From: Alphaproteobacteria bacterium
GTDB taxonomy: Bacteria > Pseudomonadota > Alphaproteobacteria > UBA828
Direction of reading: 5' to 3'
Length of the DNA stretch: 49,110 nt
NCBI GenBank assembly: GCA_022820945.1
Contig: JAJEEP010000109.1
Coordinates: 1 to 49,110 of the forward strand
The number at the start of each line of letters is the position of its first letter. Within the stretch, counting starts at the first letter, position 1. This document shows positions 1 through 11,097 of this stretch, piece after piece. The notes beneath the pieces are model-generated. The model was not told the DNA's origin. It ran no database searches and worked only from the letters and a program-made list of their open reading frames with translations. Made by a program: the position numbers and the translations under genes.

Positions 1-70
1 GATATCGACCAACATTTTCGCCCGTCCTGTGGCACCACGTTTTTCGCAGCTTGCCACCGGGGCAGGATGG

Positions 71-96
71 AAAAGCCCGGAAATCCGGGCTTTTTT
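71..96 (+). terminator. Rho-independent terminator
   Basis: A 10-bp stem, AAAAGCCCGG (71-80) pairing with CCGGGCTTTT (85-94), closes an AAAT loop and is followed by a run of six T on the plus strand. It would end a plus-strand transcript entering from the left of the window. On the minus strand the U-run is only four long, so it may also act, less efficiently, as the terminator of the division/cell-wall operon, 155 nt beyond the lpxC stop. I see no gene in bases 1-250. Confidence 0.85.
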
Positions 97-250
97 CAAT
101 CCGAGAGCGTCAAATCAGCGGCCAAACTGTTGAAGATGAGCCAGACGACCCCGCCCGCGGGCGTAGACCAGACGCGCGGGCGCCTCATACGACTGTTGAA
201 TTTCGAGAGTGGAATTAGCCGTGCGGTGCCGCCATTCGAGCGGCCCAGCT

Positions 251-1165
251 TCACGCGATGGCGGCCACCGGCTCGCGGTCCGGTTCTCCATAGTCCCCGT
301 CGTGGTCCGCGCCGACGAGGCGCCACGCGCCGGGATCGTCGAACAAGGCGGAGAGCAGCGCGTGGTTCATGCCGTGGCCGGAGCGCAGGCAGCGGACATG
401 GCCGACGATCGGCGCACCGGCGAGGTAAAGATCGCCGATGAGGTCGAGCGCCTTGTGACGCGCGCACTCGTCGTCATAGCGCAGCCCGTCCTCGTTGAGG
501 GGGCCGTCGTCGCCGATGACGACGGTGTTCTCCAAGGACCCGCCCTGGCCCATGCCGGCAGCGAGGATGCCTGCCACATCGGACTCCCGGCAGAAGGTCC
601 GGGCCCGTGCGAGCTCGGTGCGGAAGCTGGTGCTCAGCGGATCGAAGACCACCGACTGATAGCCGAGCTCTGGATGATCGAAGTCGATATCGCAGCGAAT
701 CGAGAACGTCTCCGATGGAGTCACGCTGATATACCGATCGTCATCGCCGAGACTGATCGGCTTGAGCACCTCGATCATGCGCCGGGGGGCGCACTGCTCC
801 ACGATACCGGCGCACTCGATGAGGAAGACGAACGGCGCGGCGCTCCCGTCCATCGCGGGAACCTCCTCGCCATCCAGTTCGACCACCGCATTGTCGATGC
901 CGCATCCGGCGAAGGCGGCCATGAGGTGCTCGATGGTCCGGACCGAGACCCTGCCGTTGCCGATCGCCGTACACAGCGTCGCGTCGACGACATTGCCGTA
1001 GACCGCCTCGATCGTCCGATCGGAGCCCGCCGGCCGGTCGGTGCGGCAGAAGACGATGCCGGTGCCGGGCGGCGCCGGGCGCAGCTCCATGCGCACCTTG
1101 CGGTTGCTATGGACGCCGATGCCGGCGCAGTGAATGGCCGATTTGAGAGTTTGCTGCGGAATCAT
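251..1165 (-). CDS. lpxC: UDP-3-O-acyl-N-acetylglucosamine deacetylase LpxC
   Basis: Zinc-dependent deacetylase for the first committed step of lipid A synthesis, cytoplasmic. The product from this ATG is 304 aa, close to the E. coli length, and its first residues MIPQQTLK align directly with the E. coli MIKQRTLK start. An in-frame ATG at 1204 would add 13 residues and cannot be excluded; neither start has a strong ribosome site. The zinc and catalytic motifs are visible: EHLMAAF (first His ligand), ARHKALDL (second His and Asp) and GHGMNHALL (catalytic-type His). It is the last gene of the division/cell-wall cluster, the usual alphaproteobacterial position after ftsZ, but a 235-nt gap suggests it may also have its own promoter. 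Confidence 0.97.
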   Translation of the reverse strand: MIPQQTLKSAIHCAGIGVHSNRKVRMELRPAPPGTGIVFCRTDRPAGSDRTIEAVYGNVVDATLCTAIGNGRVSVRTIEHLMAAFAGCGIDNAVVELDGEEVPAMDGSAAPFVFLIECAGIVEQCAPRRMIEVLKPISLGDDDRYISVTPSETFSIRCDIDFDHPELGYQSVVFDPLSTSFRTELARARTFCRESDVAGILAAGMGQGGSLENTVVIGDDGPLNEDGLRYDDECARHKALDLIGDLYLAGAPIVGHVRCLRSGHGMNHALLSALFDDPGAWRLVGADHDGDYGEPDREPVAAIA

Positions 1166-1346
1166 CACTCTATTGTTCTGGGCGCGAGCCGCCCCCTTGG
1201 CCATTCACGTCGGATCGCCGCTCTTCGTCTCTCTGGCCGTGGATTGGCGGACGGCACGTTTGCCAGCCCGACCAACCGCGAAGAGGATCTGCGATCCAGA
1301 TCGGGAACGATCCTGGCAAACGCGCCATCAGCGGGCAAATCACTGT

Positions 1347-1373
1347 TTGTTACGAGTTGTTACAGACTTGTTC
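1347..1373. repeat. TTGTTAC direct repeats in the ftsZ-lpxC gap
   Basis: TTGTTAC occurs at 1347-1353 and again at 1357-1363, a 10-bp period, with a weaker TTGTT at 1368-1372. The gap between ftsZ and lpxC (1166-1400) also holds the dyad GATCTG/CAGATC at 1286-1302. Helical-period repeats plus a dyad would fit a regulator site controlling lpxC, but I do not recognise the motif and see no clear -35/-10 pair. There is no convincing hairpin terminator after ftsZ. Confidence 0.35.
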
Positions 1374-1400
1374 TCCCGTTCACCGGGCCTGGTGCCACGC

Positions 1401-3359
1401 TCAGTTGGCCTGACGCCGGAGAAACGCCGGAATGTCGAGCGGGTCCTCCGTGCCGCCGGGCGCCCTGCTGGAGGGCGAGAACCCGTCGAGGAGCGGACCG
1501 GGCGAAGGCGCCGCGGCTTTGGGCGCATCGCTTCCCAACGCCGGTGCCGGCGTCCCGCGCGTTTCCCCGCCCAGTGTCGGGGCGGGCGAAGGGGCTGCCG
1601 GTTTTTGCGTCTCACCTCCGCGTGTCGGCGACGAAGGCGAACGCGACGACGGTTCGGAACGGAGCCGGGTCTCACGAGCGCTCTTCCGCAAGCCACCCGG
1701 CTTCGCCTCCGCCGATGGGGGCGTGCTCGGTGCCGTGCCGGTCGAAGGCGTTTCGCCGTGGGCGCCATTCCGCCGCGCCCGCCCTGTGCCGGTCATCCGC
1801 TCGAAGAGCGACGGCCTGCCGGGCGGCGTCCCGTCGGCATCCTCCGCACGGCGGACCGAGGGCGTCGGGCGGTCGATTGCGTGGCGCTCGGACCGCTGGC
1901 GATCGGTTGCCGGGCGGTCGAGCGGCAGACTGGGCTTCTTCTCGGGCGTCCTGGCTTCGGGAGGCGTGAACCGCGCTGCCGGCCGCTCGGCTTTCGCCTC
2001 GGCGGGCGCGACGGTCGCCCGGGCCGCGATGGCGCCGGAAGCGCTCGCCGCCACCGCCCTGTGCTCATGCCTGGCCCTGGGCTCGGGCGATGCAGGGGCC
2101 CTGGCCTGCGGAGAGGCCGCAGGCGGTGGCGCGGTGGTGACGGCAGGCGCGGGCTGGGTCCCACTGCCGCCGACGGCTGCGGCCGACTCCGCGACCGCCT
2201 CGGCCACGGGGATGACGAGGTCCGATTCGTCCGTTCCGGTGGCGGCGGCGGACGGTGCCGCTGCCGGTTCGGCCGCTTCCTTCTCGGGCTCCTCAGCGGA
2301 CAGAGTGCTGCCCCCGCCGCTCGCGCCCTTGCGATCGGAGAAACCGAGGACGTGGATATTGTCGGTGGACTCGGGGATCGGCGCGCGAACCTCGTCCGAA
2401 TCGATTCCCGTGGCGATGACGGCAACGCGCATGTAGCCGTCCATCTTCTGATCGAGGCTGGTGCCAAAGATGATGGTGGCTTCCTCGTCAACCTGCTTGC
2501 AGATACGTGATGCCGCCGTATCCACTTCGTGAAGCGTAACATCCGTGCCGCCGGTGACGTTGATCAGCACGCCGCGCGCCCCTTCGATCGACGCATTGTC
2601 GAGCAGCGGGTTGTTGATCGCCGCTTCGGCCGCCTCCGTGGCGCGGCTCTCGCCCTCGGCCTCCCCGGTTCCCATCATTGCCTTGCCCATGGTGCCCATC
2701 ACCGTGCGGATGTCGGCGAAATCGAGGTTGATGAGGCCGGGATTGACCATCAGATCGGTCACACCGCGCACGCCCGCGTGCAGCACGTCATCGGCCATGC
2801 CGAAGGCGTCAGCGAAGGTGGTGTCTTCGCTCGCCACGCAGAACAGGTTCTGGTTGGGGATGACGATCAGCGTGTCCACGTACTGGTGGAGCTCCTGGAT
2901 GCCGCGCTCCGCGATCCGCATGCGCTGCGAGCCTTCGAAGTGGAAGGGCTTGGTGACGACGCCCACGGTGAGGATGCCGTGCTCCCGCGCCGCGCGGGCG
3001 ATCACGGGCGCGGCACCTGTGCCGGTGCCGCCGCCCAGGCCGGCGGCGATGAACCCCATGTTGTTCCCTTCGAGGTAGCTCTGGATATCGTCGAGGGCCT
3101 CCTCCGCAGCCACCTTGCCGATGTCGGCGCGTGCGCCGGCGCCCAGCCCCTGGGTGATGTTGACACCGAGGCGGACTCGATTCTCGCACAGCGACTGGAA
3201 GAGCGACTGCGCGTCGGTGTTGGCGGCGACGAAATCGACGCCCTCCAGCTCGCCGGCGATCATGTTGTTGACGGCATTGCCGCCAGCGCCGCCGACTCCG
3301 AAGACCGTGATGCGGGGTCGGTTTTCCGGTTGCCGCTCCGGCATGAAATCGATGGTCAT
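1401..3359 (-). CDS. ftsZ: Cell division GTPase FtsZ with long linker
   Basis: Tubulin-like GTPase that forms the cytokinetic ring; 652 aa. The start is the ATG at 3359, preceded by GGAGG with good spacing; the frame is open further upstream but that part is unrelated. The GTP-binding loop GGGTGTG lies near residues 109-115, and the T7 loop NLDFADI is present. The globular domain ends near residue 325. It is followed by about 300 residues of low-complexity Pro/Ala/Ser/Arg linker and then the C-terminal peptide [14 protein letters not shown], the docking site for FtsA and other ring proteins. The linker is long even for alphaproteobacteria. ftsZ starts 11 nt after the ftsA stop, so the two are co-expressed. 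Confidence 0.98.
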   Translation of the reverse strand: MTIDFMPERQPENRPRITVFGVGGAGGNAVNNMIAGELEGVDFVAANTDAQSLFQSLCENRVRLGVNITQGLGAGARADIGKVAAEEALDDIQSYLEGNNMGFIAAGLGGGTGTGAAPVIARAAREHGILTVGVVTKPFHFEGSQRMRIAERGIQELHQYVDTLIVIPNQNLFCVASEDTTFADAFGMADDVLHAGVRGVTDLMVNPGLINLDFADIRTVMGTMGKAMMGTGEAEGESRATEAAEAAINNPLLDNASIEGARGVLINVTGGTDVTLHEVDTAASRICKQVDEEATIIFGTSLDQKMDGYMRVAVIATGIDSDEVRAPIPESTDNIHVLGFSDRKGASGGGSTLSAEEPEKEAAEPAAAPSAAATGTDESDLVIPVAEAVAESAAAVGGSGTQPAPAVTTAPPPAASPQARAPASPEPRARHEHRAVAASASGAIAARATVAPAEAKAERPAARFTPPEARTPEKKPSLPLDRPATDRQRSERHAIDRPTPSVRRAEDADGTPPGRPSLFERMTGTGRARRNGAHGETPSTGTAPSTPPSAEAKPGGLRKSARETRLRSEPSSRSPSSPTRGGETQKPAAPSPAPTLGGETRGTPAPALGSDAPKAAAPSPGPLLDGFSPSSRAPGGTEDPLDIPAFLRRQAN

Positions 3360-3370
3360 GGTACCCTCCT

Positions 3371-4633
3371 TTACGGTGTTCTTTGATCCGCGTGTTCCGA
3401 GAAATTGCCCCTCAGCCAGCGGCCGAGATGCGACAGGGTGTTCGTGAAGCGCCCGACCGATTCGCCTCGGGCGGACCTGGCCCACGGCTCCGCGTGCTTG
3501 CGCATTGCGTAGACGAGCAGGCCGGCGCAGGTTGCGAACTCAGGCCCCGAGACGGCTTGCGCCAAACCGGGGAGTGAAAGCGGGCGGGCGAACCGCACCT
3601 GCTTGTCGAGGATGCGGCTCGCGAGTTCGGGCATGGCAAATGTCTGGCTCGCGCCGCCGCTGATGACGACGCGGTTCCCCGACCACTTGTCGAGCCCGCT
3701 CGCCTCGATGCGGGCGCGAGCGAATTCGAGGATTTCTTCCATGCGGGCGCTCACGATTCGCGTGAGCATCGAGCGCGGCACATGATGAACGGAGCCGGAG
3801 CGGCCGTTCTCGGGGCCGATCTCCGGCACCTCGATGCTGTCGTTTGCATCCGCGGATTTGTCCGCGGGGCTGCCGTGCAGCCGCTTCATGCGCTCCGCGC
3901 TTGCGATCGGCGTCGACAGTCCCTGCGCAATGTCGTTGGTGACGTGATCCCCACCGATGGGAAGCGTCTCGGTCCACATCAGATTGCCGCCGCCGAAGAT
4001 CGCGAGCTTGGTGGTGCCGCCGCCGATGTCGATGCAGGTGGCACCCAGATCGAACTCGTCGGAGACCAGACACGCGAGGCCCGAGGCGTAGCCGGCGGCC
4101 ACCGGGGCTGCGACCTGAAGATCGCAGCGGGAAACGCAGGAAAGCAGGTTGCGAAGGCCGCCGTGCGCGACGCTCACCATGTGCAGGCGCACCTGGAGGC
4201 TGTCCGCGTACATGCCGCGCGGATCCCTGATCCCGGGCGCCCCGTCGAGGGCGTAGTCGATGGGCACGGCGTGCACGATGTCGCGCTCGCCCGTCTCGTC
4301 CGACACGTGAAGCTGGTCGAACGCTCGCTGGATGTCGTGATCCGCGACCTCGCGCCCGCCGATCTCGACCTCGACATCGGCGAAGCTGGAGCTGGGCGCA
4401 CCGCCCGAGGTGCCGACGAAGACGCTGCGGACGTTCTCGCCGGCCATCCGCTCGGCCCGGTGGACGGCGGTGCGGATCGCTCCCTCCGCCGCCTCCATGT
4501 CGACGACCCGGCCGGCATGCATGCCGGCGGCGACCTCCTGACCGCTGCCGACGACGGCGAGCGTGCCTTCGGAGTCGCGCTGCGCGAGGAGGCAGGCCAC
4601 CTTGGTCGTGCCGATGTCGAGGGCGGCGATCAC
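3371..4633 (-). CDS. ftsA: Cell division protein FtsA
   Basis: Actin-like ATPase that tethers FtsZ to the inner membrane and signals to the septal synthase; 420 aa, a normal length. The phosphate-1 motif [13 protein letters not shown] is at the N-terminus, the phosphate-2 motif [14 protein letters not shown] is in the middle, and the adenosine motif VVISGGAS is in the last third. The C-terminus ends in a short amphipathic stretch, [13 protein letters not shown], matching the membrane-targeting helix of the family. It begins 22 nt after the ftsQ stop and ends 11 nt before ftsZ, giving the conserved ftsQAZ order. Confidence 0.97.
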   Translation of the reverse strand: MIAALDIGTTKVACLLAQRDSEGTLAVVGSGQEVAAGMHAGRVVDMEAAEGAIRTAVHRAERMAGENVRSVFVGTSGGAPSSSFADVEVEIGGREVADHDIQRAFDQLHVSDETGERDIVHAVPIDYALDGAPGIRDPRGMYADSLQVRLHMVSVAHGGLRNLLSCVSRCDLQVAAPVAAGYASGLACLVSDEFDLGATCIDIGGGTTKLAIFGGGNLMWTETLPIGGDHVTNDIAQGLSTPIASAERMKRLHGSPADKSADANDSIEVPEIGPENGRSGSVHHVPRSMLTRIVSARMEEILEFARARIEASGLDKWSGNRVVISGGASQTFAMPELASRILDKQVRFARPLSLPGLAQAVSGPEFATCAGLLVYAMRKHAEPWARSARGESVGRFTNTLSHLGRWLRGNFSEHADQRTP

Positions 4634-4655
4634 GCTGCGTTCGCTCCCATTCTCG

Positions 4656-5501
4656 TCATGTCCGGTCGTCGGCCGGCGGCTCGGGCGGCCGGGCGCGGAC
4701 GATGGTCCGGTCGGGAAGGCGCAGGTCGACCACGGCGATCGGCTCGTCGAGCAGGCGGTGGTCGCCGATCTCTCTCACGAGGCGGGCCCATGCCGCGCCG
4801 ATTTCGCTCTCCGGCAGCTTGGCCTCGAGACCATTGTCGAAATGGATCGTCCAGCGCCGCCCGCCGATCCAGATGGCCGCCTGAACCCGGCTGGACAGCG
4901 CCCGATCGGTCGCCATCGCGTCGAGCAGTGTTGGCATGTGGTTGAGCGCACCGTTGCCCACGACGATCGGCAGGTGGGCGAAGCGGCCAATCGGCTCCCC
5001 ACCGATCTCCGTTCCAGCGCGGTCGACCATGACCAAGCGCTGGTTGCGCTGCCACAGCGCCACCGCTTTGCGCTCGACGATGCGCACGTGAAGCGTGGAC
5101 GGCAGGCGCCGCTCAACCGACGCGCTTTCGACCCAGCCGATGGCTTCGACCCGGCCGCGCGCAGCGGCGAGATCGACCGCGAAGATGGGCGTGCCGATAT
5201 CGATACCGGTTGCCGTGCGGATCGCCCGGGCCGAGATTCGCTCGCCCCCCGACGTATCGATCTGCTGCACCGTCATGCCCGCACCCGCCGTGGCCGACAC
5301 GAAGCCGGTCCGGATGTCCTCGCCCACAGCTGCAAGCGTGCCCGGCTGAACCACCCAGATTGCAGCAACGACCGCCACGCCGCCCGCCAGCGCGACCGCC
5401 CCCCACTTGAACGCGCGCCGCGAAACAAGCCGGGAAGCGACCGGGCGCCGCGCCGGTTGCGCACCCTGCTTCTGAGCGCCGAAGAGGCTCAGCTGTCGCA
5501 T
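4656..5501 (-). CDS. ftsQ: Cell division protein FtsQ
   Basis: Bitopic inner-membrane divisome protein, 281 aa. The ATG at 5501 follows GGAG at about 9 nt; the frame is open much further upstream but lies inside ddl. Residues 1-29 are a basic cytoplasmic tail, residues 30-52 form one membrane segment (GAVALAGGVAVVAAIWVV), and a periplasmic POTRA domain follows, with the typical RVEAIGWVESASVERRLPST stretch and then the beta domain. It overlaps the end of ddl by 13 nt, so translation is coupled. Its known role is to recruit FtsB/FtsL and regulate septal synthesis; no ftsB lies in this window. Confidence 0.95.
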   Translation of the reverse strand: MRQLSLFGAQKQGAQPARRPVASRLVSRRAFKWGAVALAGGVAVVAAIWVVQPGTLAAVGEDIRTGFVSATAGAGMTVQQIDTSGGERISARAIRTATGIDIGTPIFAVDLAAARGRVEAIGWVESASVERRLPSTLHVRIVERKAVALWQRNQRLVMVDRAGTEIGGEPIGRFAHLPIVVGNGALNHMPTLLDAMATDRALSSRVQAAIWIGGRRWTIHFDNGLEAKLPESEIGAAWARLVREIGDHRLLDEPIAVVDLRLPDRTIVRARPPEPPADDRT

Positions 5502-6409
5502 GCGGCGTTCTCCACCAGCCAGACGACGAGATCCTCGAAGCTGATACCGACGTCGGCAGCGATCTCGGGCACGAGCGAGAGCGGCGTCATGCCCGGCTGG
5601 GTGTTGATTTCGAGCAGATAGAAGCGGCCGGGCTCGCCGGCGGTATCGTCGTAGCGCAGATCGGCACGGGTCACGCCGCGGCAGCCGAGCGCCCGATGGG
5701 CGGTAAGCGCGATCTCCAGCGCCTCCTGGTACGAGTCGGGGTGGATGGGGGCCGGCATATGATGATCGGCCCGTCCCTCGGTATACTTCGCCTCGTAGTC
5801 GTAGAAGCGGCTCTTCGGCCTGATCTCGATGGCGCCGAGCGCGCGCTCCCCCATCACCGCGACCTGGATCTCGCGGCCCGGGATGTAGCGCTCGACGAGC
5901 ACCTGCTCGCCAAAGGTCCATTCGCCGTTGGGGAGCCGTGCATTGTCGCCGCCGAAGACCAGGTGGACGCCTACACTGGAGCCTTGGTCGAGCGGTTTGA
6001 TCACGTAGGGCGGCTCGCCGGCGGCGCCCGCCGCGATATCGGCACGGCACATCACCTGGCCCTCTGGGCACGTGAGCCCGGCATCGGCGAAGAGCCGCTT
6101 CGCCGCCGGCTTGTCCATCGCCAGGGCCGAGGCCAGCACACCCGAATGGGTGTAGGGCAGGCCCATGACCTCGAGCAGACCCTGGACGCAGCCATCTTCG
6201 CCGATGGAGCCGTGCAGGGCGTTGAACACGACGTCCGGCCGAACCTCCGCTAGCGTCGTCGGCAGGTCGCGGGTCATGTCGATGCCGGTGACGCGATAAC
6301 CGCTCTCGACAAGCGCGCGCTCCACGGCGGCGCCGGAAACCAGCGACACCTCGCGCTCGGCGGACCACCCGCCCATCAGCACGGCGACATGCTTGCCTGC
6401 AGCGCTCAT
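5489..6409 (-). CDS. ddl: D-alanine--D-alanine ligase
   Basis: ATP-grasp ligase that makes the D-Ala-D-Ala dipeptide used by MurF; 306 aa, cytoplasmic. Family motifs are MGGWSAEREVSLVSG at the N-terminus (substrate-binding Glu/Ser region), KPLDQGSSVGV (ATP-grasp loop) and the C-terminal magnesium-ligand segment EINTQPGMTPLSLVPE. The ATG at 6409 overlaps the murB stop as ATGA, which fixes the start; a longer in-frame extension upstream lies inside murB. Placement between murB and ftsQ is the standard arrangement of this cluster. Confidence 0.97.
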   Translation of the reverse strand: MSAAGKHVAVLMGGWSAEREVSLVSGAAVERALVESGYRVTGIDMTRDLPTTLAEVRPDVVFNALHGSIGEDGCVQGLLEVMGLPYTHSGVLASALAMDKPAAKRLFADAGLTCPEGQVMCRADIAAGAAGEPPYVIKPLDQGSSVGVHLVFGGDNARLPNGEWTFGEQVLVERYIPGREIQVAVMGERALGAIEIRPKSRFYDYEAKYTEGRADHHMPAPIHPDSYQEALEIALTAHRALGCRGVTRADLRYDDTAGEPGRFYLLEINTQPGMTPLSLVPEIAADVGISFEDLVVWLVENAACDS

Positions 6410-7367
6410 TGCGCGTCCTCCCCGTCCTGGCCTTGCGGCCAGCTTCCGTGGCGGCCGATCCTGCGGATCTCCCACTGGAGCGAGAGGCCGGTCTTCTCCA
6501 CGACCCTGCGGCGGACCTCCTCGCCCAGCCCCTCGATGTCGGAGGCCGTCGCGCCGCCGGCATTGACGATGAAGTTGCAGTGCTGCTCCGAGATCTGTGC
6601 GCCCCCGCGCGTGAGCCCGCGGCAGCCGGCCTCGTCGATCAGCTCCCAGGCCGAATGCGCCTCGGGGTTGGTGAAGGTGCTCCCGCCGGTGCGAGAGCGG
6701 ATCGGCTGGCTCGCCTCGCGCTGGGCGTTGATCTCTTCCATGTGGCGGGCGATGGCGGCCGGATCCCCGCGCCGCCCGGCGAGCACCGCCGAGACGAAGA
6801 TCCAGTCCTCCGGAACCGCCGAGTGGCGGTAGGAAAAGCCCATCGCGTCCGGCCCGAGCACGTGCAGGGCACCATCGCCGTCCAGCGCCCGCGCCTCGAC
6901 GAGGACGTCCGCCATCTCGTATCCGTAGGCGCCGGCATTCATGCGCAGCGCGCCGCCGACCGTGCCGGGGATACCGCTCAGGAAGGCCAGTCCGTCCACC
7001 CCCTGGTCGCGGCAGTAGCGGGCGACGTTCATGTCGAGAGCGCCGGCGCCGACCGCCACCAGCGCACGCTCGCCTTCCCAGCGCACGGTCGCCTCACGAA
7101 AGCCTTGGCGCAGGCGGACGACGACGCCTTCCACACCGCCGTCGCGCACCAACACGTTGGAGCCGAGGCCGACCACCGTCACCGGCACCTCGGCGGGCCG
7201 AGCGGCGAGGAAGTGCGCCAGGTCGTCGATGTCCGCCGGCCGGAACACCACGTCCGCGCGCCCACCGGCGCGAAACCAGACGGTGCGGGAGAGATCGACG
7301 TCCAGGACGTAGCGGCCCCGCACCGCAGGCAGCCGTTCGATCCAGTCCGCCATCTCGGAATGCGCGA

Positions 7368-7371
<4 letters not shown>
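6406..7371 (-). CDS. murB: UDP-N-acetylenolpyruvoylglucosamine reductase MurB
   Basis: FAD-dependent reductase that turns UDP-GlcNAc-enolpyruvate into UDP-MurNAc; 321 aa. The FAD-binding segment [18 protein letters not shown] and the [19 protein letters not shown] signature are clear. The C-terminal part holds [11 protein letters not shown] with the catalytic Ser, then [10 protein letters not shown]. This is the short form without the extra Tyr loop of the E. coli enzyme (type II). The ATG at 7371 overlaps the murC stop as ATGA; the gene ends with another ATGA overlap into ddl. Confidence 0.97.
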
Positions 7372-8809
<1,438 letters not shown>

Positions 8810-8813
<4 letters not shown>

Positions 8814-9964
8814 GCCGCGCCCCCCACGCCTTGCGGCGCCGCTTGCTCCGGAGTTTGCGCGCCAATCAGCCCCTCGACGAGGTCTGCCAGCGCCTGCGCC
8901 GAATCCGGCCGGGCGAATTTGCGTGCGGCGGCTGCGCGGCGAGCCAGCTGCGCGGGCGCACCCATCAGCGTCGCGAGCTCGCGAGCCAGCCGCTCCGCCG
9001 TGAACTCTTCCTGCGCGATCATGATCGCGGCATCGGCCGCGACCAGGGCGCGGCCGTTCGCGCTCTGGTGATCGTCGGCGGCGATCGGTAGCGGCACCAG
9101 GATCGCCGGCCGCCCCGCCGCAGCGAGCTCCGCGATGGTCGACGCGCCGGCGCGGCAGATCACGAGGTGCGCCGCGCCGAGTCTTGCGGGCATGTCGTCG
9201 AAGAAGGGCGCAAGCCGCGCGTCCACATCGGCCTCGGCGTAGTGGCGCTCGACATCGGCCAAATCCTCCGGCCGGCACTGCTGGCTCACCTCGATCCGCT
9301 GGCGCAGCGCCTGCGGCAGCGCCGCGATGGCCTCCGGCACCACTTCGGCGAAGATGCGGGCGCCCTGACTGCCGCCGGTGACAAGCAGCCGGAACGGCCC
9401 GTCCTGCGCGGGCTGCGCGAACGGGGTACCGCGCAACGCCGCGATCGCGGCGCGGACCGGGTTGCCCACGCAGGTGACGAGGCCGACGCGGTCGCGGGGG
9501 ATGCGCGCGGTCTCGGGGAACGAGGTGGCGATGGCCGACGCGCGGCGCGCGAGCATCCGGTTTGCCCGGCCTAGCACCGCATTCTGCTCGTGCAGCACAC
9601 TCGGGATACCGAGCCGCCCGCTCGCCACCAGCGGCGGCACCGACGGGTAGCCGCCAAAGCCCACGGCGGCGGCCGGCCGAATTCGACGCAGCACGCGCAC
9701 CGCCTGAAACACTGCGCGAGCGAGGCCGAGGATGGCGATGGCACGCGCCACGGGACCGCGCACGCTCGGGCTCCGGGCCGCGATGGCGTGGCGTTCGATG
9801 CGCCCGAGAACGTCGCCGAAGGCGACGCCCCTCCGATCCGTCATGAGAACAAGACGACGGCCACGCGCCTCGAGTTCCGCCGCGAGGGCTTCCGCCGGGA
9901 ACACGTGGCCGCCAGTTCCGCCTGCTGCGAGGAGAATGGGAGGGTTGGGCGCAGGCGTTCTCAA
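8810..9964 (-). CDS. murG: Lipid II synthase MurG (TTG start)
   Basis: Membrane-associated glycosyltransferase (GT28) that adds GlcNAc to lipid I to give lipid II; 384 aa. Motifs are the N-terminal [16 protein letters not shown] loop, [24 protein letters not shown], and the UDP-GlcNAc-binding [20 protein letters not shown]. No ATG or GTG is available between the ftsW end and the conserved GGTGGH. The only reasonable start is the TTG at 9964, which overlaps the ftsW stop (TTGA) and has AAGGA 7 nt upstream. The gene ends in an ATGA overlap with murC. Confidence 0.95.
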
Positions 9965-11097
9965 AGTGCGAATCCTTCGTCGCTCCGCCGCTCGCGAGTC
10001 AGCGCGAGCACCATCCCGAGGCCGATGGCCGTCGCCATCGCCGACGAGCCTCCGTAGCTCAGGAACGGAAGGGTCATTCCCTTGGCGGGCAGGAGCCTGA
10101 TGGCGACTCCCATATTGATCAGGGCCTGAAAGCCGAACTGGGCGAGCAGGCCGGAGACGGCGATCACCGCGAACAGGTCGCGACCGCGCATGGCGCGGGC
10201 GAAGCCGCGGACGACGATGAAGCCGAACAGCCCGATGATCACGATGCAGGCGATGACGCCGAATTCCTCGGCGGCAACGGCGAAGATGAAGTCGGTGTGG
10301 GCATCGGGCAGCACGTGCTTGACGACTCCCTCGCCGGGCCCTCGGCCGAAGAGCCCGCCGGCCTCGAAGGCGCGGAGCGAGGTGTCGACCTGATAGGTAT
10401 CGCCGGTCGTGGGGTCGATGAACTGGTCGATGCGTGCCTTGACGTGCGTCAGATTGTGGTAGGCGAACACGAGGCCGCCTGCCGTCGCCACCCCGCCCAG
10501 CACAGCAAAGACGAGCGGCATGCCGAACACGAACATCTGCACGAACCAGACGGCGACCACCGTCACCGCCATCCCGATATCGGGCTGCAGGACGAGGATG
10601 AGTGCCGCGAGCGCCACAGGCAGCGCTGCGAGAACCGTGCCGTAGGACAGCTTGTCCTCCCGCGGTCGCGTCAGGACGGCCGCCACGAACACCGCGAGGC
10701 AGGGCTTCACGAATTCCGACGGCTGCAGATGGAAGCCGCCCAGCGACAGCCAGCGGCTCGCGCCGTTCAATTCCAGGCCGACGATGAGGGTGAGCGCGAG
10801 CAGGGCCATGCCGAACACGGTGCCAGCGGTGCCGATGCGCTGAATGCCGGCGCGGGAGAGCAGCGAGACCACGATCATCACGACCAGCGCCACCGGCAGG
10901 AAGAGAAGCTGGTGCCGGGCGAAGTGGAACGGATCGAGGCCGATCCGCTCGGCCGCCGCGGGGCTCGAGGCAAGCGCCATGGCCGCGCCGAGCAGCATGA
11001 GCAGCAGGACGGCCATCAGCATCCAGCGGTCGACGGTCCACCACCAGCGACCGACGACGCTGGTATCCGCGCGGGAGAAGGGCGTCACCTGGTCCAA
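9961..11097 (-). CDS. ftsW: Septal peptidoglycan glycosyltransferase FtsW (TTG start)
   Basis: SEDS-family polytopic membrane polymerase that works with FtsI in septal wall synthesis; 378 aa. About ten membrane segments are visible, beginning at [19 protein letters not shown]. Family stretches include [25 protein letters not shown] and the C-terminal [18 protein letters not shown]. The start is taken as TTG at 11097 because AAGGAGG lies exactly 7 nt upstream. The alternative GTG at 11088, which would overlap the murD stop as GTGA, sits 16 nt from that site. With TTG the gene overlaps murD by 13 nt. Confidence 0.95.
   Translation of the reverse strand: MDQVTPFSRADTSVVGRWWWTVDRWMLMAVLLLMLLGAAMALASSPAAAERIGLDPFHFARHQLLFLPVALVVMIVVSLLSRAGIQRIGTAGTVFGMALLALTLIVGLELNGASRWLSLGGFHLQPSEFVKPCLAVFVAAVLTRPREDKLSYGTVLAALPVALAALILVLQPDIGMAVTVVAVWFVQMFVFGMPLVFAVLGGVATAGGLVFAYHNLTHVKARIDQFIDPTTGDTYQVDTSLRAFEAGGLFGRGPGEGVVKHVLPDAHTDFIFAVAAEEFGVIACIVIIGLFGFIVVRGFARAMRGRDLFAVIAVSGLLAQFGFQALINMGVAIRLLPAKGMTLPFLSYGGSSAMATAIGLGMVLALTRERRSDEGFAL

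Noticed and set aside
209..1969. Long plus-strand open frame opposite lpxC and the ftsZ tail
   Set aside because: High G+C removes stops on the opposite strand; the translation has no family features while the minus strand encodes clear LpxC and FtsZ.
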